Below, in pieces: positions 44,190 to 56,427 of a stretch of DNA of 64,000 nt. Where the stretch lies: positions 84,683,909-84,747,908 of the forward strand of contig CM033714.1 of the NCBI GenBank assembly GCA_019671005.1. The letters run 5' to 3'. Source of the stretch: Hibiscus mutabilis. Lineage: Eukaryota; Streptophyta; Magnoliopsida; Malvales; Malvaceae. Positions within the stretch are counted from its first letter, which is position 1; each line of letters begins with the position of its first letter. The notes under the pieces were generated by a model, which was not told the origin of the DNA, searched no databases, and was given only the letters and a program-made list of their open reading frames with translations. The position numbers were made by a program, and so were the translations under genes.

Positions 44190-45289
44190 GATTTGTTCGA
44201 ACCTTATGGGCAATCTTTAATAAAGTGGTCTAGCCCACCACACTGGAAGCATGCATTATTTTGTTTTCTGCAAAGTTCTGTATGATAATTCTGGCAGAAC
44301 TTGCAAAGAAGGGATTTAGTTTCTCTACCAGAGTTCCCCGAACTGTTTATCGAGACATTTGGTACTGAGGTCTTAATCACAGTTTGAGGTTTAGACAAAT
44401 AGTTACTTCTTGGAGGAGAGGACTGGCTTGAAAAGTTTGCTCCTTGATGTTTCAGTTTTTTAGAAGGCCATGAAGATTTATTGTCATTTCTTTGTCTCTT
44501 ATCCTTTCTTGAGTAGCTTTCATTTCTTCTTTCAGAAGCTTTCAACTTCGATTCAGTGGCAACCACTCAATTCACCAACTCTTGAAAGTCAGTGATCCCA
44601 AGTGCCGTAAATATTAGGCTCAGATCATCATTTAACCCGTCTATGAACATACAACATTTGTCTTCCTCCTTCTTTATGTATTATGAGCCATACTTACAAT
44701 ATTTACAAAACCCACTTACATATTGCTCTATAGGCTTGTTCCCTTGTTTGAGATACAAGAAACGTCTTCTTCGTTCCTCCAAATACTACTCACTGATGTA
44801 TTTCTTACAGAATTCCTTGAGGAAGAATTCCCAGTTAATAGAGTGTGCTGGAGCAGTTAAGATTGTGGTTTCCCACCAATTTAGGGCTTCATCAGCTAAC
44901 ATGGCCAAAGCACATTCAAGTTTGTGTTCATCTGAACACTGGAGTTGCTTGGTTAAAATTTTGGTTGTGGTCTTTAGCCAGTACTCGGCTACTTCGGGGT
45001 TCTCATCATCAGTTCCCGAGAAGGTATAGGCTCGATGTGAAGCCAGTTTATCAATAGGTTCTTTACTTGGTACTGCAACAAGTACATGAGAGGTGTTCTA
45101 TTTTAGGGAAGCTACAAACTGATTAAACATTTCGGTCATGCTTAAGAAGCATTTTTTCTGGATTGGGTTAATTTGAGGTTCAGTAGGTTTTTGAGGATCC
45201 TACTACTCTTGATTCATTTGTACACTTCCCCCTTCATTTGAGGAAGCTGCGGGATTGTCTTTGTCCCTTCCTAGATGTGTTTCTGACAT
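44190..45289 (-). pseudogene. Element B gag remnant
   Basis: From an ATG at 45289, a Retrotrans_gag domain is visible: FSGTDDENPEVAEYWL, then ALNWWETTI and FFLKEFCKKYI, followed by YLKQGNKPIEQYV. A CCHC zinc knuckle (CFQCGGLDHFIKDCP, near 44210-44255) lies at the end. At least five in-frame stops are present. Confidence 0.8.
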
Positions 45290-45439
45290 CTGACAATATC
45301 AAAAGAATTAAAGGGAGGTTTCAATTAAACAAGATCACAAGTAATTTTCAAATGACTCATAGGTGGCACAAATTAACTAAAGATGTAATCAAAACTAGTT
45401 TAGTCCTAGGACCGACTAAACCTTGGCTCTAGTATCAAT

Positions 45440-46674
45440 TATAACATCCCCTACTAGTTTAGTAGTAAATCGGGTTTGAAGGGTTAAGAGATCACAATCA
45501 AGCTAACTTGTTAGCCAAGTTAGTAGTCGAACAATCAAAATCTAGATGCTTAGCTTCCTAGAGCATTCAAAACAAACAAGTAGGGCTATCATAATATGCG
45601 AAAACCATTAAGTCTAGATGCATTTCGACCCTAATCCAAACAAATCATACACATGAAGGAATGAATTGGTACTTAATGTGATAATACCTGGTTCAATTGA
45701 TTCTAGAATCATATAACATTAAGGAATTATAACCGAGTTGATTAACTATTTGGCCAGATATGCTATTCTTATTTCTATTAGACCATTCTAGTTTGAATGA
45801 GTCATTTATGTATATATATTTGAATAGATTCAAGAATTTAGTAATTTCGCAGATTGTAAACAACAGTAAATTAAGTCTCATTTACTTCAACAATTAAGAG
45901 TTTAACTTAGCATGATAACCTTATATCCTTTCAACAAAAACTCAAACAACCATTACATATCAAAGCATGCATCGACTATATCATGATAAAGCCAAAAGTA
46001 GTTTTATACATATATACATGCCTCCACAAAATATAACATCACTTTAATTACATACCAAAGACACAACCAATCATACTAGTCAAGCAAGTGCCACCATCCT
46101 AGGAATCAAATAAGATAGACAAAACATACACTTATATCCCTTGTGATCTTGCTTTACTCCTTGGTTTCAATCTACTAGTATCAAGCTAACAGTAGTTTCC
46201 AAGCTATTGATGTTATCGTATAACAATCTCATTTTTCTTATTGTTGTTTTGATCTACGAGTGCCCTTTTTCCTTCTGTATCCTCTTGATTTTCTTGATGG
46301 AAATATAACAATTTCCTATATGTCAATCCTAAGCTTCCTCAACTGATCCCTTGTTCTCACCAAATTAAGGAATTTTCCATGAGCTCCCTCTCTCTCTAAC
46401 TATTCGGTTCAATGAGGAAAAGAGCAGAAGATGGTCCACCGATTCTTTGACCAATTTTTCCTAAGGGACACTTGGCTTTGGTCCTCTAATTAGGTAGTGT
46501 TTAGCATGCAAACATGTTAATTAGAAATGCATACAAAGTGGTCCTTTAAGAAATGGCCATTCGGCTATTTAAGTTCACACTTTAGTCCCCTAAATTCAAA
46601 ATCTAAACATATGATAGCTAAAAAAATCACATTTTAACATAGTATCCTTCTAAACCCTATTTTGGGATGTTACA
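45440..46674 (-). repeat. 5' LTR of element B
   Basis: 1235 bp; the minus strand begins TGTAACATCCC and ends GGATGTTATA (CA changed to TA). Compared with the left copy it has an extra ~34 bp near 46278-46312. No coding capacity. Confidence 0.88.
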
Positions 46675-47137
46675 ATGTCGGTGATAAGGTTTTTCTCAAA
46701 GTGTCACCATGGAAAAGAATAATCCGTTTTAGACGGAAGGACAAGTTAAGCCTGAGGTTTATAGGACCATATGAGATCCTTAATAGGGTTGGACCCGTAG
46801 CTTACTAGTTAGCCTTGCCTCTAGAGATGACATGCATCCACAACGTGTTTCATGTATCTACATTGAGACGTTACCGTTCCGATCCTTCCCATGTTATTCC
46901 GCTTGAGGAGATTGAGATCAACACCGTTTTGACCTGCGAAGAAGAGCCTATAAGAGTTTTAGACAAATGAGTCAAAGAGTTGTGTAACAAGAGTATACCT
47001 TTTGTTAAGATGTTGTAGAGGAACCACAGAGTCGAGGAGGCTACGTGGGAGGTCGAGAAAGACATGAAGTTACTCTACCCACATTTGTTTCCGAAAGGTA
47101 AATTTCAAGGATGAAATGTTCTTAAGGAGGGGAGAGT
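46675..47137 (+). pseudogene. Element A integrase C-terminus and chromodomain
   Basis: The frame opens inside the motif VGDKVFLKVSPW and continues with FIGPYEILNRVGPVAY, then HNVFHVSTLRRYRSDPSHVI and the chromodomain-like RNHRVEEATWEVE, ending YPHLFPKGKF. Three premature stops (after GPVAY, after RVLDK, before RNHRV) precede the natural end. The polypurine tract and right LTR follow directly. Confidence 0.85.
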
Positions 47138-49344
47138 TGTAATGACCCAAACTTTAGAATCCAAAGGGTCGGTGCAACTCAAAGCACGGGCTTCGTGCTT
47201 GGGCCGAATAAAGGAGCCCATTTGATTTTGAGTTAGCCTTGGTGAGCTTTCTTCCTTGGGTCTTGGGTTTGGGTTGGATGGGTTGGGAGGAAGAAGGGAG
47301 GGCAATGGAGTAATTTCCCTAATTTAAAGTGAAAAGCTGATTTCTCTTTATTATTTCTTCTGCAAGTTTGGTGGATGATATCACCATTGTCTTTTGCTCT
47401 ATTCTTCTTCTTCTTTCTTCCTTCAAGAGCCCATGTTAAAGGTGCAATCTTTGTAGTTTTGGAAGTAAATCTCAAAATTTCAATTTAGAGAAGTGTTATA
47501 AGCTTGCAAGGATCTATTTTTCAAGGTAAGTTTAAAAGGGTTTAGTATAGTATGGGAAATGTGAGTTTTGGTGGGGGATGAGCTTAAGAACTGAAATGGG
47601 AGTTTTTAACTCCATTTCCCACTAAAAATCACATCTTTAATTCTTTTTAATCTCCCAACAACGTAGTAACCCATCTTACAACGTCTTCTTGTAGTGAAGG
47701 AGGTTAGAGAGGCATCTAAGGCAAAAGGGAAAAACAAGGCTTGAAGCTTGTGGTTGGGTGCTTTCTTCTCAATTTTAAATCAAGGTTAGTACACTACTAA
47801 CTCCTTTGTGTTCCCGAAAATCATGAATTGGATTGCCTTGTAGCTTGGTTGACATTTTTGGTTGTTTGAATGCTTAGAGCCTCTAAAATGGTAATTCTTA
47901 AGATTGATGTTAAAATGGCTAAAATTTGGTAGGAAACCACTTAAAATACCTTCTATAACTTGTAGTTTCAGTTTGGGGTTGTGCCTTTGGGTTTTAAGGA
48001 CAATGTGAGTGATTTACGAACTCTAGAAAATGAATTCTGGGTTCGAGTATTGATACGTTTGTGGGCGTATCGATACCCTGTGTTATTTCTTGAAGAACAT
48101 AGACATTTTGTGAAGGGCCTATCGATGCACCTGAAGGGGTATCGATACCATTTTCTCATCCAAAATCTAGTAGCCAATTTTGGTATCGATACATGTCCTT
48201 GTGTATCAGTACGAGGTTGTTTGGATAAAACCATGCGCCTGTAAGCCTGGTATCGATACGCTTGGAGGTGTATCGGTATGGAGGAGTGTATCGATACCAT
48301 CTGGGCAATTTGACTGAAAAAATAAGATTTGAGTTTGAATGGCCTATAATTTGAGGACTAAGGCTCGACGGCCTTCTAAAGTGGTAAAATAAATAGTAAA
48401 ATTGAGAAACTAAATTTTAAACCTTATATATGAGTTTAACGGGTAATAACTTAATTAAAGACCTTGGGTAACTTGTAATGTTTTATGTTTAAGGATCCTT
48501 GGTGGATCGAATAATGAACGTATGCCACGTAAGGGCATTATTATGGTTGATTCACCTTGTTGATGGGGTTCCGAATACCCATGAGAAGAAAGAGTGCTAC
48601 AACACCATGGTCAAGACTTCTGAATGTATGAACTCGATGCTTAGTCGAACCGGGCCTCACTCTAAGTTTTTTGATTTTATGTATATGGTTGCTATGTGAG
48701 ACTCTTTACCTTCTATTGTTGATATGTATTGAGACGGCTAGGGTTTGGGCCGCATTGATATGATATGATTCCTTTATTCTCATCTTTATCTACATGCTCT
48801 TATTTATGATTTACATGAAGCATGGTTGAGTGGAAGTGTATCCAGTGAGCTTCGTTATGATTTGATATGATACGATTGCTTTATTGTCATCTTTATCTAC
48901 ATGCTCTTATTTATGATTTTCATAAAGCATGGTTGAATGGAAGTGTATCCACTAAGCTTCGTTAGCTCAACGTTTGGAATTGTTGTTTCTATTCGCAAGT
49001 TTGTAGGTTGACGTGCATTCGTCAGAGCACCATTTGAGTAGGAATTTAGTATCGACTTGTGTCTGAGTACAATACTTAGGTTTATTTGGGCTATGTATTC
49101 GCAGGACCCTATGTTGTATTGTAACTCATATTTTGGATTTCAAATTAAGTGTCGAATGCTTTAACTATGTAATTTTAGTTGGAGCTCCCTATGTAACGTT
49201 TTAATTATGTTTCTATTTTGAATTGTTTCAAACTTAATGGATTTAAATAAATGAATGTGGTTTAGGCTAAATCTAGTTGCACTGCTTTATGATTTGGGTT
49301 CGGGCTTGAGTCTCAAATGTGACATCCGGGTCGAGGGTGTTACA
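47138..49344 (+). repeat. 3' LTR of element A
   Basis: 2207 bp, TGTAATGACCC to GGGTGTTACA. It contains a short CTT run, five intact GTATCGATAC palindromes (48067-48297), two 107-bp minisatellite units (about 48755-48960) and a 3' part (48960-49344) absent from the left copy. A splice-donor-like AAGGTAAGTTT at about 47524 is shared with the left copy (30578). Confidence 0.9.
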
Positions 49345-49349
49345 AATAA

Positions 49350-49708
49350 GCACTAACCAAATGATTAGTTTTGCAATTATAATGCTTCAACCTTTCTTCC
49401 TCTTGAACACAATGAGAAATGAGCCCAACTAGACCTTATTTCTCCATTTTGGCAGTTGTATCTAATTTTGAATTAGTTAAAATGTATAGGAAGTTATGCC
49501 AAAATCATAAGAACAAACCATTATTAGAAAGTTTGATCTTATGTGCCTTAAATCTCGAAGCAATATTAAACATTTTCACAATGTACTCCTTCGCATTTCC
49601 TTGACTGTTATACTTGATAGACATCAAAGAAATCATAAGTGAATTACTCTTTAGATTTGTGCTCCTAAAGACATCTAGAATGTTGTGCTTCATGATTATT
49701 AGACTCAT
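49350..49708 (-). pseudogene. Copia gag remnant
   Basis: Minus-strand text typical of plant Copia gag (UBN2 type): ISLMSIKYNSQGNAKEYIVK, then MFNIASRFKAHKI and LISHCVQEEERLK. A frame change and a stop near 49440-49500. It ends where chromovirus A inserted. Confidence 0.75.
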
Positions 49709-51993
49709 GCGATTCGAACGATCACACCTCTCGAAATACCTTTATGGGTGCTTACCTCAGTGAGAGGTGCAAGTTGTTCTTTCCTTAGTGCAAATTCTAT
49801 CTTCATACAACCACCAAATACATGTAAGTGTCTTTTCTATTCCTTGAAATTAATTTCACTAAACATGAGTGTAGATTGTATATTAACATATATTATGACA
49901 GAAAAAGATAAATTAACTAAATATAGAACAAAAATAAATAAATAAAAACAAGCTCACATGAATATTCATAAGTAAATAAATAAATTCAAAGTAATGACTA
50001 GTTCCTCTCAAGATACCAAGCACAACATTAATATCAAGTCTTTGGACAGTAATATTAATTGTAAGCGGTACGCTTGTTGTAGCAATCAAACATTGACAAT
50101 AAACAATGTCAAACAATAGATTAATTTTTGGACTAACGTATTGTTTACATAAAATACCTTATAATTGTCACACATTTATCGCCACAATTGTCGTTGTAAT
50201 TCTGTCAAATATTAACTTTCCTTTGGGCCAATTAATAAACGCATGAATTACAAAAACACATAAATATCTTGATATTTTAAATAAACTAATCTACACAAAA
50301 GCGGTCACTTTTGGTGACATTATATTTTAACTAATCCATTAAAATATTAGACATTCGAAGTCAAAATACGAATTTATTTGTTTCAAAATATTTTCCTTAA
50401 TTTTATCTTTCAATTAAATTAAAAGATAACTAAAATAATAATAAATTTGAATAAATGTAAACCTCACATCAAGATACCGAACGCTCCATTAACATTTCAT
50501 CTTTAGACAAAACATTAACTTGCAAGTGATATCTTTGTACAATAGTCAAACATTGATAATAAGAACATGTCAAACAGAAATCTTCCTTTGGGCCGATTTA
50601 TTGCTCACATGTAAAACTGAATAATTATCACATGTTTATTACCACAGTTGCACATGTAACAATGTTAACTATTAATCTTTTTTTGGGCCGATTAATACTA
50701 ACAGAAGCTGAATTACATACGCAAAATCTTCTATATTTTAAAATAAAATATTTTTTACAATAGAGGTCACTTTGGTGACTTAATGCTTTAATTAATTTAT
50801 CTTAAAATATATAATATAAATATATCGATATTTAAATTTAAAATTTTGTAACAGACAAAATTGAAATTTCTGATAACACTAAGTTTCTAAAATAACCTGA
50901 AATAAGGTTGCCTAAATGGGGCTGTCAAAAATCGAAAAACCAAAGTCTTTGACTGTTTCTCAAAAAAATTCATTAAGCATGCATTTACCAAAATAAAAAA
51001 CTGAATTCAAAACAATCCATCTTTAACTAAAAGTTAAAATAAAAAGTATCATGAATAATTCATATAATGATCACATAAAATTAATATATCAAGAATAACC
51101 TAACCATTAAAATTAAAAATTTTGATCAAATATATTTCAAAAAATCAATAGCATGCTTTCCAAAACCAAAAACAAAACCAAATGTATTAATATTATATAT
51201 AGACTGTATTAATGCAATCAGCCGAAGAATTCCCAAATCAACGTCCAACTCGTGCCATTTAACTAATATACTTTCATAAATCTTGAGGACGTGAATTTGC
51301 TAAAGGCCAATAAAACATTTAATGGTTATATTTAATAATGAACTGATAGCAAACAATAAAGGTAGTACATACAAAATCCTAATTCTTAAACATGAATAAG
51401 CTCTTGTTCGGAAGAAGAAGAAAAAAACTTCTAACAGTTTCAAAACCACAAGAAACCCACGACCAATATCAGGATTATACCGTACAGCAAACGTAAGAAT
51501 CGATTGCAATTATACAATCAATCATCAATTAGAAGCTTAAGACATTGATAAAGAAAACATGATAATCTTTATGGTTCCAAAAAAAAAAAAGAAATACAAT
51601 CTGCCAAACTTAAAATCCAATGGGCATTAACAATGAAATCTGTAAAAATTAAAACTTTTAGCGTTTCTTAAAATTAATAACCCTCGATGAATTGTGCAAC
51701 AAGCATGGACGACAATAAAGTTTTACAATAACCCACATTCGTATATATATTTTACAATAAATTCAAGATGAAGGTTTTCGCACGATATCACAGTATAAAC
51801 CAAATATGATTATTAACCTAATAATTGTAATCGAGAATTTAAGGGAAAAATTTTATTGAACCCTAAACACCCAAAAAATAAATCCAAATTATATGAAATA
51901 TCAAGTTCCTAAAATCTTCGTAACGAATCAATTGAGAAAAAAAAATATCAAATGATTCTTAATGATTCAATATGACGAGGCTCTGATGTCACT
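49709..51993 (-). other. Copia leader region with an internal duplication
   Basis: Long AT-rich stretch between gag and the 5' LTR without a credible frame. Two diverged copies of a ~345-bp segment lie ~460 bp apart (about 50003-50345 and 50462-50810), sharing 'aagatacc', 'tcaaacattga', 'atgtcaaac', 'cctttgggcc' and 'ggtcacttttggtgac' type blocks. The primer-binding-like site is at 51976-51990. Confidence 0.6.
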
Positions 51994-52412
51994 TGTTAGA
52001 ACCAAACCATAATTAATATGAAAATTAATATCCATGATCTATCATGTCATATCATCAAGAACAATAAACTGAATGCGCGTACATAAATTCATTGATAAAC
52101 CGAAAACCTTGAATCTTTTGATGAAGATCACCTAAAAGATGGTTGTAATCTTCCAAGAAGATAGGTTAGCTCTTGTCGTAAAAGCTTTCTGACGTGGACA
52201 AGAGTAATACAAGTTAACCTCTTTATATAATTGATTGTTAAATTAACTATTAAATATTTATAAATCTGCCCAATTATAAATATATCTTATGCTATCTACA
52301 CTTTTATTTCTATGACACTTTAATACATATGACACACCTAACATAATTAGTCACTTGATTTTGTGTCATACTTTATAATAGCATCCTACATTTTACGAAT
52401 TTTAATCCAACA
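51994..52412 (-). repeat. 5' LTR of the Copia element
   Basis: TGTTAGAACC to AATCCAACA; 419 bp; homologous to 27501-27970 with deletions. Followed by TSD TAAAT. Confidence 0.9.
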
Positions 52413-52417
52413 TAAAT

Positions 52418-52970
52418 ATCTCTAAACTAATCATCGAATCAGATAGCTCTCTGGTTTGTGAATAGGTGAAGAACCCCCATGTTGCACCTAATCCATTTAA
52501 GATTGAAATACAGTCATGTAGCAAGCTGCTATTGAAATCGGAGTGGAAGGTAAACTTCATCTCTAGAGAACAAAACTATGATGCTGATGCTTTGGTTAAA
52601 AGTGCTATTGGTCTCCTGCAGCAATTGCTCTGGCTTTCCAACTGCCGTGTTTCGGTACCGTATCATTGAGGAAAGCTTAGAACTTCTTTAGGGGAGATCT
52701 TTGTTGCTATTATCCGGTAAGGTGAAGTCTTTATCCATGTTCTCTTGCTGTTCGACTGTTTCTGGTCACATAATAATTTTTGGATCAAAGGAAGCTGGTT
52801 CGCTCCTCTCTCGACCTTTGCCTGTTCTTATGGTAGTGCAATGTCTGTTGTAGTGTGGGGTTTGGACCGAGTAGTCCTATGAGCTCTTTGCTTCTTATTA
52901 ATGTTTTGTGTGCGTTGTATCTTCTTTACTATGTGCATGTCGAGTCTTGACTCAGAGGTATAAATAAATT
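52418..52970 (+). pseudogene. LINE RNase H 3' half and 3' UTR
   Basis: Continues the frame interrupted at 27500: KLIIESDSSLV (catalytic Asp), one stop (TAG, likely TGG originally) before VKNPHVAP, then VNFISREQNYDADALVKSA (last Asp) to the stop at 52667-52669. The following ~300 bp is a GT-rich 3' UTR ending near 'gaggtataaataaattt'. No target duplication was matched to the 5' side. Confidence 0.8.
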
Positions 52971-55039
52971 TTTGGGCACTCTCTTATCTTTTTCTCGACT
53001 TGATTTGGATTCGGTCGAATCAAGTCCTAGAAAATGATTTCTAACAAGACCCCATTTCATTTAAAAACACTAATTTCTTATTGATGAAGACTTAATTAGA
53101 AATTAAAGTTAATATGCAATGTTATTTATTAGGGTTATGACCCCTAAATTACACATGAGTTAATATTTCTGGTATCTAATCTTAGAGAAAGTGAGAGTCT
53201 CTTATCTAAAATACTTCTCTCCTAATATGAAAATAGATATAAAAAAACAACACAAAATTTAATAGTTTTTAAATACACTTCTAAATCTATTTTTTGTTTT
53301 TCGCAATCTAACATGACAGATCTTAGATTTTAAAATTTTATGTCAAATTTATTTCGGTTCTTACAAATAAGTAATTTGCCTTACTGTATTATTATGTAGA
53401 AAATAATGCAATATGAGATCCAATAACCCTGAACTAATTTACTAGGACAACTTTTGCTTCTATCAACGCAAATGAAATTCTTAATTAGGAATCTTGGAAC
53501 ATACATACAATGTATCAAAATTAGATGCTCCAAGACAAATTTGACTATAAAAGGTATAATCTAGACGTTCCAAAAAGTTGTTTACAGACTCTATTACAAC
53601 CTTTGAACGTTGAACTTTTGACAGTTCACACCACAGCATTGGTCCCTAAACGATGATGCGATGTGTCGGATTATCTCATGGATCAATTCCCCATATGTTT
53701 ACACATAAATTCATAATTGTACCGTGAATCATGGATTTCCTTCTATTTCTTTAGATTAAAAAAATTGAATCCAACTCAGTAAAAAAAATTTATCATGAGA
53801 GATCTGAGTTTGAGTAGCTTTATCTGTAAGGTGTGTCTCTTATCAAAGAATTAAGAAAAAAATATAAACATATATTATCTTGCAAAATTTTGTATCAATG
53901 AAACAATGGGATCATTAGACATATACAAGGATGGGCTGAAGGGCTGGGGGATTGGTCGCCCCTCTGAAAACTTGAAAATCGTTTCTGCTTTAGAAATTAT
54001 ATATATATTATTGAAAATTTTATTTTTTTTTCCTTAAAATTTTATAAATTTATCTTAATATAAAATTATGCTTTTGTCCTAAACATATATATATGTATAT
54101 ATATAAATTATATAAGTTTACCTATGAAATTTTATAAGTTTAAAATTTTATACGTGATTATGTCTGATATTTGTTAATTATTTATATATAAATTATAAAA
54201 TAAAAATAATTTTGTGTTCTTTTAATTGTTTAAAGAATAAAATGAGGCTTAGACTGACAAAGACATCATAGTCCATTTCACAAGTGTGTAGACCAGGGAA
54301 TTTGTCTTTTCTATGACTTTATTACATTCTAAGAAAAATCAAATATATATTACTTTATTTGTCTCAATAAAATTATTATATATATTAAAATTATCTTAGT
54401 CAAAATATCATATTAAAAAATTTAACAATATTTATAAAATACATTTATTTTTTATTTTATTTTAGTTTTTTCATAAAAATAAAATTAATATTTTAAGAGT
54501 AAATTTGTCATTTAAATTATTTTACACTATGTATTTTATTTAAATTTTTTTTTAAATTTTGTGAAAAATTAATATGTGACACGAATAGTGAGAGGGAGGA
54601 AGTATAAAAATAGAGTATGATGTTTCTGTGAAAATGATTTGATACAAGGTCTGAAAGAAATGAAAGGAGCAGCATTTACTCGAATCATTTGAAGAAGATG
54701 CCAAATAAGCTATTAGCTATCATGTCCTCTTTCATAGATTTTTGTTTTCTTTTTAGATGTAAAAAAAAAATGCGTTAAAGCAGTTTAATTTAGAAAAAAA
54801 ATGTATTTAAAAAGTGATTTACAATCCAATAGTAGGAACTGAATTTTTTAGTTTATAAGCTTGAAATTGTGTTTTTTTAAGTCAAATTACAATTTTTATT
54901 TGTTGTTTTATGACGTGTTTATTTTATAATTTATAAATTTGTTATTTTTTTTTACCAAAACATAATTATATGAAATAATAAATTATTATTGGTCTAAACA
55001 TTCTATATATTTTCTTGTCATTTTTTTTAGATACAATTT
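52971..55039. other. AT-rich DNA, no gene
   Basis: No frame with a recognisable domain. 54000-54600 is extremely AT-rich with TA runs (54084-54110). A GC-richer patch at 53925-53980 looks like part of an unidentified repeat. Confidence 0.45.
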
Positions 55040-55480
55040 TACTATGAGGTCTAAATTTATTTCTTTAATTAGAGTTGGTTGTATAATGAAGTTAAGTGAT
55101 AAAAAACTTCTTATTATGTATAACGAAATTGAGTGGTTTAAAAACTTCTTTTCTTGTATTCCACTATGTACAAAACTAATAGCTTCAACTTTCATACATT
55201 GTGATCATCAAGCGAAAAAAAAAGTCATTGCAAAGATTAGTATGTGATATCAATTGATTATGAGAAATTAAAAAAGATTTTAGACAATTAGTTGACTAAA
55301 TCTCTAGGGGAAAAATTCGTATGTGACACATTGAGGGAAAAAGGATTTATGCCAATTTAAGAAATCAACAATACCGTTAATTCAATCTTTGTGACTAGAG
55401 ACCCCATAAAGAAAGTTCATATAGATAATAACAAGTCATTGGTTAATTTGGTTGTGAGAGCATTACAAAATTATTATTAT
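55040..55480 (+). pseudogene. Copia RNase H remnant
   Basis: Plus-strand fragments match the Copia RNase H C-terminal region: EIEWFKNFFSCIPLC, then TFIHCDHQAKKK. After frame changes, LTKSLGEKFVCDTLREKG is readable near 55280-55345. No LTRs were identified. Unrelated to the Copia element at 27501-52412 as far as can be seen. Confidence 0.6.
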
Positions 55481-56427
55481 TTTTGCTAAAAACTGTAAGG
55501 GTGGTGAGGGTAACTAAAACTTTTAATCAAGTGCGTAATACGCTCGATGGCTTAATCTACATAAGAGTGATGTGGAACCGTTTTTATGAAATTTACGACA
55601 AAGTCTCTAGAACACTTATGGAAATTTAGGCATATGTATGACTTATTAGCGCACAACCGCGATGGAAAGCAAGAATATATGTTATGCGATCAATGAGAAA
55701 GTTAGCTTATAATAATAAATTATTGGTTCATAGAAACTTGTTTCACCAATTATTGAGTAAATTATGTCTTATTTTTCTACGATCTGGTTCATAGTCTAAA
55801 AAGGCAACAAAAATAAATACACTACATCAAAATACTCAACAAACTCTTTCCAATTCCTTTTATCATTCTTTTGAAATATATGGATAACTTTTTTGAAAAA
55901 ATATGTTAATGTTCAAAAGAATACGATGAATCTTGTGACCATTAACTTTTGTTTAAATGCAAATTATTGTTAGGTTTAAATACCTAAACCATCATTCAAC
56001 TTTGCTCTCAAACCTATTTTCGTCACTAAACTTTCAAAATGGTCAATTTACTCACTGAACTTTACTTTCTGACATATTTAGATCACTTTGAATTATTTTA
56101 TTAATATTTTAGTATGACTTGGCATATTTTATTATTATTAAATATAAAATTAATTTAAAATAAAAATAAATCATATTTTATTTACTATTAAATACAAAAA
56201 TTACAAAAGTAAAACCCCAAATCCCTAAACTCATTTTGTCTTCTTCTTTAATAAAATCTTTCTATCAACCCTACTTGCCGTCCTTGATGGAAGGCTTCCA
56301 CACTGAATCTTTGTTGCTTCATCACAATAGCTTTAATGGCTTCCTCAACTCTATTTTGTTGTCTCATCATAATAGCCATATATTTCAAATTACTATCCAC
56401 TTTATCCCATGCATTAATGGTTGCCCA
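55481..56427. other. No recognisable gene
   Basis: Degraded sequence. MITE-like text at 55975-56110 ('aaactttcaaaatggtcaatt'). The 71-aa open frame at 56236-56451 has no known domain. Confidence 0.4.

Larger units (their letters stand above)
37607..46674 (-). mobile_element. Chromovirus-type Gypsy retrotransposon B
   Basis: Minus-strand element. The right (5') LTR is 45440-46674; the left (3') LTR ends at 39026, next to a polypurine tract (reverse complement of 'aatcccccttaaag', 39027-39040). The primer site, TGATACTAGAGCC on the minus strand, is just inside 45440. It holds gag, protease, RT, RNase H, integrase and a chromodomain in order, all with stops, and is interrupted by element C. It inserted into element A's integrase region. 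The right flank reads ATGTC (46675-46679), but the left TSD is missing because the left LTR is truncated at the junction with the 107-bp array. Confidence 0.88.
30163..49344 (+). mobile_element. Chromovirus-type Gypsy retrotransposon A (internally gutted)
   Basis: LTR heads TGTAACGACCC (30163) and TGTAATGACCC (47138) and the terminal GGGTGTTACA (49344) are bounded by the perfect TSD AATAA (30158-30162, 49345-49349). Plus orientation is shown by the pol 3' fragment at 46675-47123 and the polypurine tract AAGGAGGGGAGAG at 47124-47136, directly before the right LTR. The left LTR is cut at 37608 inside its minisatellite. The rest of that LTR and nearly all of gag-pol are missing, and element B abuts the break. 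It cannot move on its own. Confidence 0.88.
27501..52412 (-). mobile_element. Copia LTR retrotransposon, host of the nested stack
   Basis: Two LTRs in direct orientation (27501-27970 and 51994-52412) are flanked by the perfect 5-bp TSD TAAAT (27496-27500, 52413-52417). Orientation is minus: a polypurine tract (reverse complement of 'atctctcacttgggc') lies next to the left LTR, and a primer-binding-like TGACATCAGAGCC (close to the initiator-Met tRNA PBS TGGTATCAGAGCC) lies next to the right LTR at 51976-51990. Gag is at 49350-49708; degenerate RT and RNase H pieces are at 28430-29700. It is split by chromovirus A. Internal coding is largely deleted and full of stops. Confidence 0.9.

Noticed and set aside
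44592..45029. 145-aa plus-strand open frame
   Set aside because: Antisense shadow of the element B gag frame on the minus strand, where domain motifs are clear.
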